In this document: piece after piece, positions 7,353 through 15,440 of the stretch
How the letters are laid out: each line of letters begins with the position of its first letter
How positions within the stretch are numbered: position 1 is the first letter of the stretch
Assembly (NCBI GenBank): GCA_902796035.1
Contig: CADBNR010000011.1
Coordinates: 1-37,110 of the forward strand
Source: an uncultured Bacteroidales bacterium
GTDB taxonomy: Bacteria; Bacteroidota; Bacteroidia; Bacteroidales; Muribaculaceae
Direction of reading: 5' to 3'
DNA: 37,110 bases
The notes under the pieces: model-generated
Database searches by the model: none
Seen by the model: the letters and a program-made list of their open reading frames with translations, nothing else
Told to the model about the DNA's origin: nothing
Made by a program: the position numbers and the translations under genes

Positions 7353-8573
7353 CTACGCCAGCCAGTTCTCCAGTCTCCTCATCGCCTCGCGGGTCTTCTC
7401 CTCGGTATTGAAGCCGGTGAAACGGATCCAGCCCTGCCCCAAGCTGCCGAATCCCACACCCGGTGTACAGCTGATCTGCGCCTGCTCCAACAGCGTCTCG
7501 AACAGCTTCCAGCTGTCGTCGGCAGCCGGCGACTTAACCCATACGTATGGGGAATCGAGACCGCCGTAAACCTTGAATCCGGCCTTCAGCATCGCATCGC
7601 GGATGATACCCGCGTTGCGTAGGTAATAGTCCACGTTCCGGCGTATCTGCTCCTGCCCGGCTGCGGTGTAAAGGGCCTCGGCGCCGCGCTGTATCACGTA
7701 GCTGGCGCCGTTGAACTTGGTGGTCTGCCGACGCAGCCACAGCTTGCGCAGCTGCACACGGATGCCGTCGGCATCCGTGCCAGTAACCTCGGCAGGCACC
7801 ACGGTGTATCCGCAACGCAGTCCGGTGAAGCCGGCCGTCTTGGAGAAGCTGCGCACCTCTATGGCAACCTCGCGCGCTCCCTCTATCTCATAGATGCTGC
7901 GGGGCACGTCGGCGCTGCGCACGTATGCGCAATAGGCCGAGTCGTAGATTATCACTGCATCGTTGCGACGCGCATAGTCCACCCAGGCCTTCAGCTCGGC
8001 GTGAGTGAATGCAGCTCCGGTCGGATTGGCAGGCGAGCAAAGAAATATCACGTCGGCATGCGCCTCGGGAGGCGTCGGCTTGAAGCCGTTCTGCTCCGTG
8101 CAGTCCAGGTATACGAAGTTGCTCCACTTGCCATCAACCAATTTACCGCCGCGTCCGTCTATCACGTTGGAATCGACGTATACGGGATAGCCGGGATCAG
8201 TGACGGCAACTATGTTGTCTTTGGAATATATATCGCCCAAGTTGCCGAGGTCGCTCTTGGCACCGTCCGACACGAAGATGTCATCGGCCGAAATGCCGAG
8301 ACCGGCATAGTCACCATCGGCGATGGCCTCGCGCAGAAAGCCATAGCCCTGCTCCGGACCGTAGCCATGGAAAGTATCGCCGGCCGCCATATCATCTACG
8401 GCACGGTGCATGGCCTCTATGCAGGCCTGCGGTACTGGCAGCGTAACGTCGCCGATGTCCATGCGGATCACCTCGCTGCCGGGATGCGACTCCTTATATT
8501 CACGCAACTTGCGGGCTACCGTCGAAAACAGGTAGCTCTCAGGCAATTTCTCAAAATTATCGTTAATCTTCAT
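7353..8573 (-). CDS. dapL: L,L-diaminopimelate aminotransferase
   Basis: DapL converts tetrahydrodipicolinate directly to L,L-diaminopimelate with glutamate as donor, bypassing the succinylase or acetylase steps. The 406-aa length is normal. The sequence shows SYLFSTVARK near the N-terminus, MDIGDVTLPVP, the DTFHGYGPEQGY loop, SPANPTGA, and Lys245 in SFSKTAGFTGLRCGYTV as the PLP lysine. It follows dapF on the same strand after 59 bp, so the two successive enzymes of lysine and peptidoglycan precursor synthesis are encoded together. Confidence 0.97.
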   Translation of the reverse strand: MKINDNFEKLPESYLFSTVARKLREYKESHPGSEVIRMDIGDVTLPVPQACIEAMHRAVDDMAAGDTFHGYGPEQGYGFLREAIADGDYAGLGISADDIFVSDGAKSDLGNLGDIYSKDNIVAVTDPGYPVYVDSNVIDGRGGKLVDGKWSNFVYLDCTEQNGFKPTPPEAHADVIFLCSPANPTGAAFTHAELKAWVDYARRNDAVIIYDSAYCAYVRSADVPRSIYEIEGAREVAIEVRSFSKTAGFTGLRCGYTVVPAEVTGTDADGIRVQLRKLWLRRQTTKFNGASYVIQRGAEALYTAAGQEQIRRNVDYYLRNAGIIRDAMLKAGFKVYGGLDSPYVWVKSPAADDSWKLFETLLEQAQISCTPGVGFGSLGQGWIRFTGFNTEEKTREAMRRLENWLA

Positions 8574-8632
8574 CTTTATTCAATTAGTAATCAGCAATCA
8601 GCAACGCCCACTTCATCGCTCATCACTATAAC

Positions 8633-9517
8633 TTAATACCTATAAAACGTTCCGTCGCACACGAACCGTGCGGGACCGGTCATCATCACGTGGTTGGTGT
8701 TCTCGTCCCAGCGGATGTGCAGTGTGCCGCCACGCAGCACTATGTCCACCTCGCGGTCGGTGTGACCGTTCAGCACTGCGGCCACGGCCGTGGCGCACGC
8801 TCCGGTGCCGCAGGCCAGAGTCTCGCCCGTACCGCGTTCCCACACGCGCATCTCGACATGGCCCCGGTCCACCACGCGGGCGAACTCGATGTTGGCCTTG
8901 CGCGGAAACACCTCGGCGCGCTCCAGCTCCGGGCCCTGGCCCAGAACCTGCTCGTCGGTTATCTCATTAACAAAAACAACAGCATGAGGATTTCCCATGC
9001 TGACTGCCGTAATGTCGTATTCCGTATTGTTGACAGTGATTCGCTCGTTTATCATGCGGTCGGCGCTGGTGCTGACCACCGGCACCCGATCGGGCCGAAG
9101 CTCAGGCTCGCCCATATCCACGGTCACCTCGGTCACCTCGCCGTTCTCCACATGCAGCTTCAGCACCTTGATGCCGGCCAGTGTCTCCAGCGTCACCTCC
9201 GTCTTGTCCGTAAGGCCGCGGTCGTAGACATACTTGCCTATACAGCGCGACGCGTTGCCGCACATTTCGGCCTCGCTGCCGTCGGAATTATACATACGCA
9301 TGCGGAAATCGGCTACGTCCGACGGACATATCACTACCAGTCCGTCCGAACCCACCCCGAAATGACGGTCGCTCACCTCTACGGCCAATTTGCTTAAATC
9401 TTCGGGAATCGCCTCAAAACCATTAAGATAAATGTAGTCGTTACCGGCGCCGTGCATCTTTGAGAACCGCACCTCGCGTTTCCCAGCACCCGCCGATTTG
9501 TCGTTGTAAGTACTCAT
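8633..9517 (-). CDS. dapF: Diaminopimelate epimerase
   Basis: DapF converts L,L- to meso-diaminopimelate, the precursor of lysine and of peptidoglycan cross-links. From the start used here the protein is 294 aa, with the N-terminal FSKMHGAGNDY and both catalytic cysteines: Cys86 in EAEMCGNASRC and Cys236 in TLACGTGACAT. The frame is open to an ATG at 9538, but the promoter -7 box lies on 9536-9543, so that ATG cannot be in the transcript; ATG 9517 fits a start of transcription near 9530. A short non-conserved N-terminal tail of about 15 residues remains. Confidence 0.96.
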   Translation of the reverse strand: MSTYNDKSAGAGKREVRFSKMHGAGNDYIYLNGFEAIPEDLSKLAVEVSDRHFGVGSDGLVVICPSDVADFRMRMYNSDGSEAEMCGNASRCIGKYVYDRGLTDKTEVTLETLAGIKVLKLHVENGEVTEVTVDMGEPELRPDRVPVVSTSADRMINERITVNNTEYDITAVSMGNPHAVVFVNEITDEQVLGQGPELERAEVFPRKANIEFARVVDRGHVEMRVWERGTGETLACGTGACATAVAAVLNGHTDREVDIVLRGGTLHIRWDENTNHVMMTGPARFVCDGTFYRY

Positions 9518-9535
9518 ACTTCGGTCTTGAAAGCG

Positions 9536-9567
9536 CAAAGTTATAAATAATTTCCCAAACCTTCAAA
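9536..9567 (-). promoter_or_regulatory. Promoter of dapF
   Basis: On the minus strand the -33 TTTG (9564-9567) and -7 TAACTTTG (9536-9543) are 20 bp apart, a full match to the Bacteroidetes consensus. It decides the dapF start at 9517. Confidence 0.75.
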
Positions 9568-9617
9568 TAAATTTGCAAGTCCGCGCAGTGGAAAGAGCCA
9601 ATGATATTTTTAAACAG

Positions 9618-9648
9618 TTTGTAATTTCATAAAAATTCGGTATCTTTG
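9618..9648 (+). promoter_or_regulatory. Promoter of the secreted cysteine-rich protein gene
   Basis: TTTG (9618-9621) and TATCTTTG (9641-9648) are separated by 19 bp, a full match to the Bacteroidetes consensus. The leader to the ATG at 9711 would be about 55 nt. Confidence 0.75.
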
Positions 9649-9710
9649 CCAATGATAACGATTGAAGTCGTTTAACGACCTCGTAATGTTCAACTTCAAA
9701 CACTTCGCTT

Positions 9711-10406
9711 ATGAAACGAATACTACCGCTTGCCGTCATGGCATTGGTCATGACACTGACCACTAAGGCCACTGCCTCTGCAGAACGGATCGATCCCGTT
9801 TCGGTGGAAGATTCCGGATGTCTCGGCACTCGTTCTGACAATCCGTATTCAGAAGGCTGCAATGCTGATTCATGGTCCATAACATACGTCAACGGCATTC
9901 TGACCGTGACATGGAAAAATCTCGTAGCCAACTGCTGTCCCGACAGATTCACGACATGGTTTGACAGAGATGGCGACAATCTGGTTTTCAATGCAGAAGC
10001 GGACGATGGAATGTGCGATTGCCTATGCGAGTTCAATGTAACCTCCACGTTCGGTAAAATAGAGCCCGGACATTACACAATCACATTCCGTCAGTACGGC
10101 GTGGATGTATTTACCGCCGAGATCGACCTTAAGGAAGGAGCCGACATCTCATTAGCGCCCGGTCAGTCCGGCATCCGCACTGTCAGCCCGGCCAACGACT
10201 TGATTACGCTGACGCCCGCAGGCATGCTCCATGTCACGGCCAGCAAGGTGGTGACCATCGAAATCTACGATGCCGCCGGCATGATACGGTTCCGCATGGA
10301 CTCCGACAGCAACTCCGACATCGACATAAAATCCCTGCCGAAGGGCATCTACATCGCAAAAGCCTCCGACGGCATAAATACCGCCGCCCTCCGCTTCGTC
10401 AGATAA
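9711..10406 (+). CDS. Secreted cysteine-rich protein with a C-terminal sorting-type domain
   Basis: A 231-aa exported protein of unknown function. Residues 1-23 form a signal peptide (MKRILPLAVMALVMTLTTKA). The central domain (about 25-135) has seven cysteines: Cys37, Cys50, a CC pair (75-76) and a CDCLC cluster (102, 104, 106), which could form disulfides or bind metal. Residues from about 150 resemble the Por/T9SS C-terminal sorting domain (VVTIEIYDAAG, then LPKGIYIAKA and a final strand LRFVR), which suggests outer-surface delivery. It has its own promoter and stands alone between dapF (divergent) and ferritin. I do not recognise the central domain by name. Confidence 0.85.
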   Translation: MKRILPLAVMALVMTLTTKATASAERIDPVSVEDSGCLGTRSDNPYSEGCNADSWSITYVNGILTVTWKNLVANCCPDRFTTWFDRDGDNLVFNAEADDGMCDCLCEFNVTSTFGKIEPGHYTITFRQYGVDVFTAEIDLKEGADISLAPGQSGIRTVSPANDLITLTPAGMLHVTASKVVTIEIYDAAGMIRFRMDSDSNSDIDIKSLPKGIYIAKASDGINTAALRFVR

Positions 10407-10489
10407 TGGAGTAAAGATTTATAGACACAGGATAGACACACGAAATAAATTTTTATTGCGATTGCTTTCCGTTTGTTGGATTTATTTGT

Positions 10490-10497
10490 TAATTTTG
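10490..10497 (+). promoter_or_regulatory. -7 box of the ferritin promoter
   Basis: TAATTTTG matches TAnnTTTG about 54 bp before the ferritin ATG. No good -33 TTTG lies at the expected distance, so this is a partial match. Confidence 0.45.
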
Positions 10498-10550
10498 TAG
10501 TTGGAAAGTCCAAGGATGAATAACATCAAACACAATATAACTCAAAAATC

Positions 10551-11033
10551 ATGATCTCAAACAAACTGCAAGATGCAATCAACGGTCAGATCGTAGCCGA
10601 GATGTGGTCGGCCAACCTGTACCTGTCCATGTCGTTCTATTTCGACCGCGAGGGTTATACCGGCTTCGCCAGCTGGATGAAGGCCCAGAGCAAGGAGGAG
10701 ATGGAGCACGCCTATGAGATGGCGGACTTCCTGCACAAGCGCGGCGGCAACGCCCACATCGGCGACATCACCTCCGTACCCCAGAACTGGGAATCGCCAC
10801 TGCAGGCATTCGAGGAAGTGTACGCTCACGAGTGTAAGGTATCGGCCATGATCAACGCCCTTCTGGACCTGGCCGAGGAGGAGAAGGACCGCGCAGCCCA
10901 GGACTTTATGTGGGGCTTCGTGAAGGAACAGGTAGAGGAAGAGGCTACTGCCAGCGGCATCGTAGACCGCATCCGTCGCATGGGTGGCACCGACATCTTC
11001 GGTCTCGACCAGGAATACGGCAAGCGCAAATAA
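10551..11033 (+). CDS. ftnA: Ferritin (non-haem, bacterial FtnA type)
   Basis: A 160-aa four-helix-bundle ferritin that oxidises and stores iron in a 24-mer cytoplasmic cage. The N-terminus (ISNKLQDAINGQIVAEMWSA) and ferroxidase residues are visible: Glu in AEMW, the E-x-x-H pattern in SKEEMEHAYEM, and a Glu-rich later helix (VKEQVEEEAT). Length and ending are normal for bacterial ferritins. It is a single-gene unit, with its own -7 box upstream and a strong terminator directly after it. In Bacteroides, ferritin is linked to oxidative stress and iron storage. Confidence 0.96.
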   Translation: MISNKLQDAINGQIVAEMWSANLYLSMSFYFDREGYTGFASWMKAQSKEEMEHAYEMADFLHKRGGNAHIGDITSVPQNWESPLQAFEEVYAHECKVSAMINALLDLAEEEKDRAAQDFMWGFVKEQVEEEATASGIVDRIRRMGGTDIFGLDQEYGKRK

Positions 11034-11052
11034 TCACCCTTACGATGAACAT

Positions 11053-11082
11053 AAAAAGGTCGCGGAGTCCGCGGCCTTTTTT
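11053..11082. terminator. Terminator between ferritin and the small membrane protein gene
   Basis: AAAAAGG plus GCGGA pairs with TCCGC plus CCTTTTTT across a very short loop, ending in a T-run on both strands. It can serve the convergent genes on both sides. Confidence 0.8.
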
Positions 11083-11269
11083 ATTTCTTAGTTCCTGTGC
11101 ATTTTATTGCTCCAGGGGTATCGGCGTCAGGGCCGCAGTTGGCCTCGATGGCCTTCATCAGAATTTCGGCACGCTTGTTCTCAGCGTTGATCTGCGACCA
11201 GTAATAGATGCCCACTATCGCCACCGGCAGCACCACACACACAAAGATAGGAACTAATACATCCTCCAT
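11081..11269 (-). CDS. Small single-pass membrane protein (DUF6249-like N-terminal part)
   Basis: A 62-aa protein with one hydrophobic helix at the N-terminus (EDVLVPIFVCVVLPVAIVGI) followed by a charged segment (NAENKRAEILMKAIEAN). This resembles the start of DUF6249-type Bacteroidales proteins, but those are usually longer, so this copy may be a short version or a decayed one. The family link is from memory of the pattern and is tentative. It is convergent with ferritin and its stop lies within the shared terminator. Confidence 0.65.
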   Translation of the reverse strand: MEDVLVPIFVCVVLPVAIVGIYYWSQINAENKRAEILMKAIEANCGPDADTPGAIKCTGTKK

Positions 11270-11421
11270 AATGTCTATAAATTTGATTGTTTAACGTCAT
11301 TCTTACGACCGTTCTTATCAGCGGTCTCACATTATAGACACAACAGCTTCCCGAAAGGTGACACACATATAAAAAATTTTTGACAGGAGAACAGGAGAAA
11401 CAGGTGACAAGTCCAATAATT

Positions 11422-11452
11422 TTTTAGACAGGAGAACACCTCCTGTCTAAAA
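11422..11452. terminator. Perfect 12-bp hairpin in the intergenic region
   Basis: TTTTAGACAGGA (11422-11433) pairs perfectly with TCCTGTCTAAAA (11441-11452) around a 7-nt loop. The related words GACAGGAGAACAGG and CAGGTGACA precede it, so part of the stem sequence is repeated nearby. It could stop transcription on either strand, but a second, better terminator for the EF-G gene lies next to it, so its role is open. Confidence 0.5.
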
Positions 11453-11465
11453 TAAATCTACTGTC

Positions 11466-11503
11466 AAAAAAAGAGGGCCCGACCGCAGATGGATCGGGAC
11501 CTC
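11466..11503 (-). terminator. Rho-independent terminator after the EF-G paralog
   Basis: On the minus strand a 10-bp stem (11494-11503 with 11473-11482, one G-U pair) is followed directly by seven T (11466-11472). It lies 25 bp after the stop codon of the EF-G paralog. Confidence 0.85.
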
Positions 11504-11528
11504 CGTTGTTTCTGTATGATGCTGGTTA

Positions 11529-13685
11529 TTATTCTTCGGTCTGCGTCTCGGCGTATTCCTTCAGCAGTTTCTCCTGTACGTCTCCCGGAACGAGCTCGTA
11601 GCTGGAGAAGTTCATCGAGAACGAGCTGCGGCCGCCGGTGATGGAGCTGAGCGATGTGGAATAGCTGGCCATCTCCTTCAAGGGCACCTTGGCGTTCAGT
11701 TTCTCAATACCGTTCTCTGAAGCCATGCCCATGATGATGGCGCGGCGTCCCTGCAGGTCGCTCATCACGTCGCCCATGGTGTCGCCGGGGGTTAGAACCT
11801 CCACGTCGTAAACGGGCTCCAGAATCTTCGGGTTGGCCTGCCTGAAGGCCTGGCTGAAGGCGTTGCGGCCTGCCAGACGGAACGAGATCTCATTCGAATC
11901 CACCGGATGCATCTTGCCGTCATAGATCATGACGCGCACGTCACGTGCGTACGATCCGGTCAACGGGCCTTGCTCCATGCGGTCCATCAGACCCTTCACG
12001 ATAGCCGGGATGAAGCGTGCGTCGATGGCGCCGCCCACAATGCAGTTGTACACTACCAACTTGCCGCCCCAGTCCAACGGAATCTCCTGCTTGTCGCGGA
12101 CGCTCATCTTGTATTCCTGGTTGCCGAACTTGTAGGTATCCGGCTCGGGCATACCCTCTGTGTAAGGCTCGATGATCAGGTGCACCTCGCCGAACTGACC
12201 GGAACCGCCCGACTGTTTCTTGTGACGATAGTCGGCACGCGCGGCCTTGGTGATGGTCTCGCGATAAGGAATCTTCGGTTCCTGGAACTCGACGGGAAGC
12301 TTCTCGTTGTTCTCTATACGCCACTTCAGCGTGCGGAGGTGGAACTCACCCTGACCCTTTACCAGAGTCTGCTTCAGCTCTTTGCTCTGCTCCACTATCC
12401 ATGTGGGATCCTCCTCGTGCATACGTGTCAGGATGGCCATCATCTTTTCGGAATCGGACTCAGTAACAGGCTTGATGGCACGGATAAATTTTGGCGCGGG
12501 ATATTTGATGAAATCGAATTGCCAGTCGCAGCCCTTCTCGTCCAGGGTGTTGCCGGTGCGCACATCCTTCAGCTTGACTGCGGCGCCGATGTCGCCTGCT
12601 TCCAGTGCGTCAATGGGAGTACGCAGCTGGCCGCATACGGTGAATATCTGGGCCATACGCTCCTTGCCTCCGCGTGTCACGTTTTCGAGGTCGGCACCGG
12701 CCTTGAGCGTGCCGCTCATCACCTTGAAGTAGCTGACCTCGCCGATATGCGGCTCCACGCTGGTCTTGAAGAAGAATACCGATACGGGACCGTCGGCCTT
12801 GGGCTCGACGGGCTCGCCAGCCGTGTTTTCGGGTGCCGGCATCTCGCTTACGAAGGGGCAGACGTTACCCAAGAACTCCATGATGCGGCGTACGCCCATA
12901 TCCTTGGCGGCGCTCAGCACCACAACGGGGAAGATGGAACGGTTCACCAGACCCTTGCGGATACCTTCGCGCAGGTCGTCCTCCGACAGAGGCTGGTCGT
13001 CGAAGAATTTCTCCATCAGCGTCTCGTCGTTCTCGGCTGCGGCCTCCTTCAGGGCGTTGTGCAGCTCCAGAGCCTTGTCCATCTCCTCGGCGGGAATTTC
13101 CGAGATAGTGGGAACACCGCCGTCAGGTCCCCATTCATATTTCTTCATCAGCAGCACGTCGATCATGCTGTGGAAGTTCGGGCCACTCTCCAGGGGATAC
13201 TGGATGGGAACCACGTGCGAGCCGAACGTCTCGCGCAGCTGCTCCATCACGTTGTCATAGTCGGCCTTCTCGCCGTCCATCTGGTTAAGGGCGAACACCA
13301 CCGGCTTCTTCAGCGCGGCCGTGGTGCGGAATATGTTCTGCGTTCCTACCTCGACGCCATAGTCGGAATCGATCAGTATCAGACCCAGGTCGCTTACTCC
13401 GAGTGCCGTATAGGCGTTACCCACGAAATCCTCCGAGCCGGGGCAATCTATGAAATTTAACTTCTTGCCGTTGAATTCTGCGTTGAACACCGTCGAGAAC
13501 ACCGAGTAGCCATACTCCTTCTCTACCGGGAAATAGTCCGACATTGTGTTTCCAGCCTCAATGGTACCACGGCGTTTTGTCACTCCACACTCGTAGACCA
13601 TTGATTCCGCGAGTGTGGTCTTCCCAGAGCCCTTGGATCCCAACAGGGCTATGTTCTTGATTTCGTTTGTCTTGTAAATCTTCAT
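11529..13685 (-). CDS. EF-G paralog (EF-G2 type) with degenerate GTPase motifs
   Basis: A 718-aa translation factor with the full EF-G domain series, from an N-terminal G domain to the C-terminal domains IV and V (ending with SSYELVPGDVQEKLLK). The GTPase motifs differ from true EF-G. The P-loop GSKGSGKTT is kept, but the switch I RGITI motif is absent (EYGYS in its place). The switch II D-T-P-G-H is DCPGS, so Ser84 replaces the catalytic His. NKxD is NQMD (134-137). This matches the Bacteroides EF-G2 paralog, reported to support translation without GTP hydrolysis. It is therefore probably not the main fusA. It is a single-gene unit with its own terminator. Confidence 0.92.
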   Translation of the reverse strand: MKIYKTNEIKNIALLGSKGSGKTTLAESMVYECGVTKRRGTIEAGNTMSDYFPVEKEYGYSVFSTVFNAEFNGKKLNFIDCPGSEDFVGNAYTALGVSDLGLILIDSDYGVEVGTQNIFRTTAALKKPVVFALNQMDGEKADYDNVMEQLRETFGSHVVPIQYPLESGPNFHSMIDVLLMKKYEWGPDGGVPTISEIPAEEMDKALELHNALKEAAAENDETLMEKFFDDQPLSEDDLREGIRKGLVNRSIFPVVVLSAAKDMGVRRIMEFLGNVCPFVSEMPAPENTAGEPVEPKADGPVSVFFFKTSVEPHIGEVSYFKVMSGTLKAGADLENVTRGGKERMAQIFTVCGQLRTPIDALEAGDIGAAVKLKDVRTGNTLDEKGCDWQFDFIKYPAPKFIRAIKPVTESDSEKMMAILTRMHEEDPTWIVEQSKELKQTLVKGQGEFHLRTLKWRIENNEKLPVEFQEPKIPYRETITKAARADYRHKKQSGGSGQFGEVHLIIEPYTEGMPEPDTYKFGNQEYKMSVRDKQEIPLDWGGKLVVYNCIVGGAIDARFIPAIVKGLMDRMEQGPLTGSYARDVRVMIYDGKMHPVDSNEISFRLAGRNAFSQAFRQANPKILEPVYDVEVLTPGDTMGDVMSDLQGRRAIIMGMASENGIEKLNAKVPLKEMASYSTSLSSITGGRSSFSMNFSSYELVPGDVQEKLLKEYAETQTEE

Positions 13686-13766
13686 AGATATAGAGATTTT
13701 TATTGGTTATCGCTATGTCGTGCGTTCTGGAGGTCCCCACACGCCCTCCGCGCACTTTGGTTTGCC

Positions 13767-13774
13767 CAAAATTA
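13767..13774 (-). promoter_or_regulatory. -7 box upstream of the EF-G paralog
   Basis: TAATTTTG on the minus strand matches TAnnTTTG, about 80 bp before the start codon. No clear -33 partner was found at 19-21 bp. Confidence 0.4.
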
Positions 13775-13855
13775 ACAAAAATCTACATACATTAGTCACT
13801 CCGGCACTATGTTGTAAAACATATTTTTCATTTTTGCATCATTTTTCCATAAATA

Positions 13856-15169
13856 ATGAGTAATTTTGTCGATATGTCGAAGGAACCGTTGCTATATGCC
13901 GCAGGGATCTCCCTGCCACATCATTGCGAACTGAATGCAAATCGCAGTGCGGGGATTTACGTGCACATACCGTACTGTGCGCGACGTTGTCTGTACTGTG
14001 ATTTCTATACCGAGGGGGTAATCCGCGCGGACTGGCCTGCATACATCTCGGCACTGCTCATGGAGTTGCGTCAGCGTCTCGACGGTCCGGAGGGCAACAT
14101 ATTGCGCGACGCCGACCGATATACCTTATATATAGGGGGCGGCACTCCATCACTGATTCCTCTCGCGGAATTCCGATGTCTCGCCGACGGCATAATCGGC
14201 ATGACGGGATGCAAACCAACGGAATTCACCATCGAGGTGAATCCCGACGACGTGACGCGTGAGAAGGCCGAGGCATGGCGCGCTGCCGGGGTCGACCGCC
14301 TCAGCATGGGAGTGCAGTCACTGATAGATTCGGAACTGAAGTTCATTGGACGACGTCACGACTCCGCCACTGCCATCGAAGCGTACGGCATACTCCGGCC
14401 GCTTTTCGCCAATATAAGCCTGGATCTGATGTTCGGGCTTCCAGGCCAGACTATGGAATCGTTGCGACAGACTTTGGATGGATTCATGCAGATGCACCCG
14501 GACCATATATCGGCCTACTCGCTGATGTATGAGGAACGTACCGCTCTGACGCGCCTGCGCGATTCCGGCAAGATACCTGAAACCGACGAAAACCTGAGCA
14601 TCGACATGTTCCGCATCATCTGCGACACGTTGCAGCGAAACGGCTATGTGCATTACGAAATCAGCAACTGGGCTATACCGGGCCGTGAGTCACACCACAA
14701 TTCAGCCTACTGGCAAGGGCTTCCCTACCTTGGACTCGGTGCCGGTGCCCACAGCTACGACGGCCTGCGCACCCGTCGCGGCAACAAACCGGACGCCCGC
14801 CTATACACCTCGATTCTATCCGGCAGCGGCGATAGCCACAATAGCTACAATAGCTACGATAGCTACAATAGCTACAATAGCTACAATAGCTACAATAGCT
14901 ATAATAGCTACAACAGCTCCTACTACACCACGGAGCACCTCGACGACGAGGCGCTCCGTGAAGAAATGATAATGACGCGGCTGCGCACGCGCCAAGGGCT
15001 CAATACTGATGAATATGCCCGAAGGTTCGGTCAGCCGGCTCTCGACTCATTGATGCATCGCGCCGTGCCCGTCATGGCACGGGGGTTGCTCAGAGATGAC
15101 CACGGTCATCTCGCGCTGACCCGCGACGGCATCATGCTCTCCGACGACATAATCTCCGAGCTGTTCTAA
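13856..15169 (+). CDS. hemW: HemW-type radical SAM protein (haem chaperone family)
   Basis: A 437-aa radical SAM protein of the HemW (formerly HemN-like) family, which binds haem and passes it to target proteins; it should not be called coproporphyrinogen oxidase. The 4Fe-4S motif is YCARRCLYCDF (Cys41, Cys45, Cys48), followed by YIGGGTPSLI, EVNPDDVT, RLSMGVQSL and DLMFGLPGQT. About 30 residues precede the usual family start (GIYVHIPYC), with no internal ATG closer, so the extension seems real. Residues 326-355 are an Asn-Ser-Tyr repeat encoded by a 9-bp minisatellite, an insertion not expected in the family; the frame is kept and the C-terminal domain continues normally. Confidence 0.93.
   Translation: MSNFVDMSKEPLLYAAGISLPHHCELNANRSAGIYVHIPYCARRCLYCDFYTEGVIRADWPAYISALLMELRQRLDGPEGNILRDADRYTLYIGGGTPSLIPLAEFRCLADGIIGMTGCKPTEFTIEVNPDDVTREKAEAWRAAGVDRLSMGVQSLIDSELKFIGRRHDSATAIEAYGILRPLFANISLDLMFGLPGQTMESLRQTLDGFMQMHPDHISAYSLMYEERTALTRLRDSGKIPETDENLSIDMFRIICDTLQRNGYVHYEISNWAIPGRESHHNSAYWQGLPYLGLGAGAHSYDGLRTRRGNKPDARLYTSILSGSGDSHNSYNSYDSYNSYNSYNSYNSYNSYNSSYYTTEHLDDEALREEMIMTRLRTRQGLNTDEYARRFGQPALDSLMHRAVPVMARGLLRDDHGHLALTRDGIMLSDDIISELF
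14831..14920 (+). repeat. 9-bp minisatellite inside hemW (10 units)
   Basis: Ten tandem 9-bp units, mostly AATAGCTAC (variants GATAGCCAC, GATAGCTAC, AATAGCTAT, AACAGCTCC), encode DSH-(NSY)2-DSY-(NSY)5-NSS. Unit number can change without a frameshift. The near-identical core units point to recent expansion by slippage. Confidence 0.95.
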
Positions 15170-15203
15170 TCGAGCAAATTGCCTGTTACTGATTGCCGAT
15201 CGC

Positions 15204-15440
15204 TTAGAAGCTGACCTGAAGCATGGCCTGGAGCCGGTTGTCGTGCGCCTGCCTGCCGTCGTAATTGACGCGGCGGCCATAGTCGTACTCCACGCCTACC
15301 TGCACGATGGAGTTGATATTATAGAACATGTTGTCGCCCACATATTGCGAATGGTCGCCCGTGTCGAAATGTATGGCGTTCATCTGCAACGGGGTCAGAT
15401 CCCCGGCATCCTTAAACTGAATTTCCGGTATTGTTTTCAT
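15204..15440 (-). pseudogene. C-terminal stump of an outer-membrane porin
   Basis: A 78-codon frame whose second half looks like the last strands of a DcaP-like trimeric porin: IVQVGVEYDYGRRV, then HDNRLQAMLQVSF ending in Phe, typical of a terminal barrel strand. There is no signal peptide and most of the barrel is missing (such porins have several hundred residues). Its ATG overlaps the stop of the upstream VKOR gene in an ATGA, so it could still be translated by coupling. I read it as a remnant; a short intact protein cannot be excluded. The porin assignment rests on pattern alone. Confidence 0.6.

Noticed and set aside
9518-9538. Upstream in-frame start of dapF at 9538
   Set aside because: The ATG falls within the -7 box of the promoter and would not be transcribed.
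11907-13460. Antisense open frame of 517 codons opposite the EF-G paralog
   Set aside because: Shadow frame with the composition typical of antisense reading of this genome's codon usage.
11529-13685. Calling this gene fusA, the main EF-G
   Set aside because: The catalytic His, switch I and NKxD motifs are all changed, as in the EF-G2 paralog.
14831-14920. Possible CRISPR array
   Set aside because: Units are 9 bp, contiguous, without spacers, and in frame within hemW.
13856-15169. Naming the gene hemN (coproporphyrinogen III dehydrogenase)
   Set aside because: The protein has the HemW-type pattern and lacks the extended N-terminal region of HemN.
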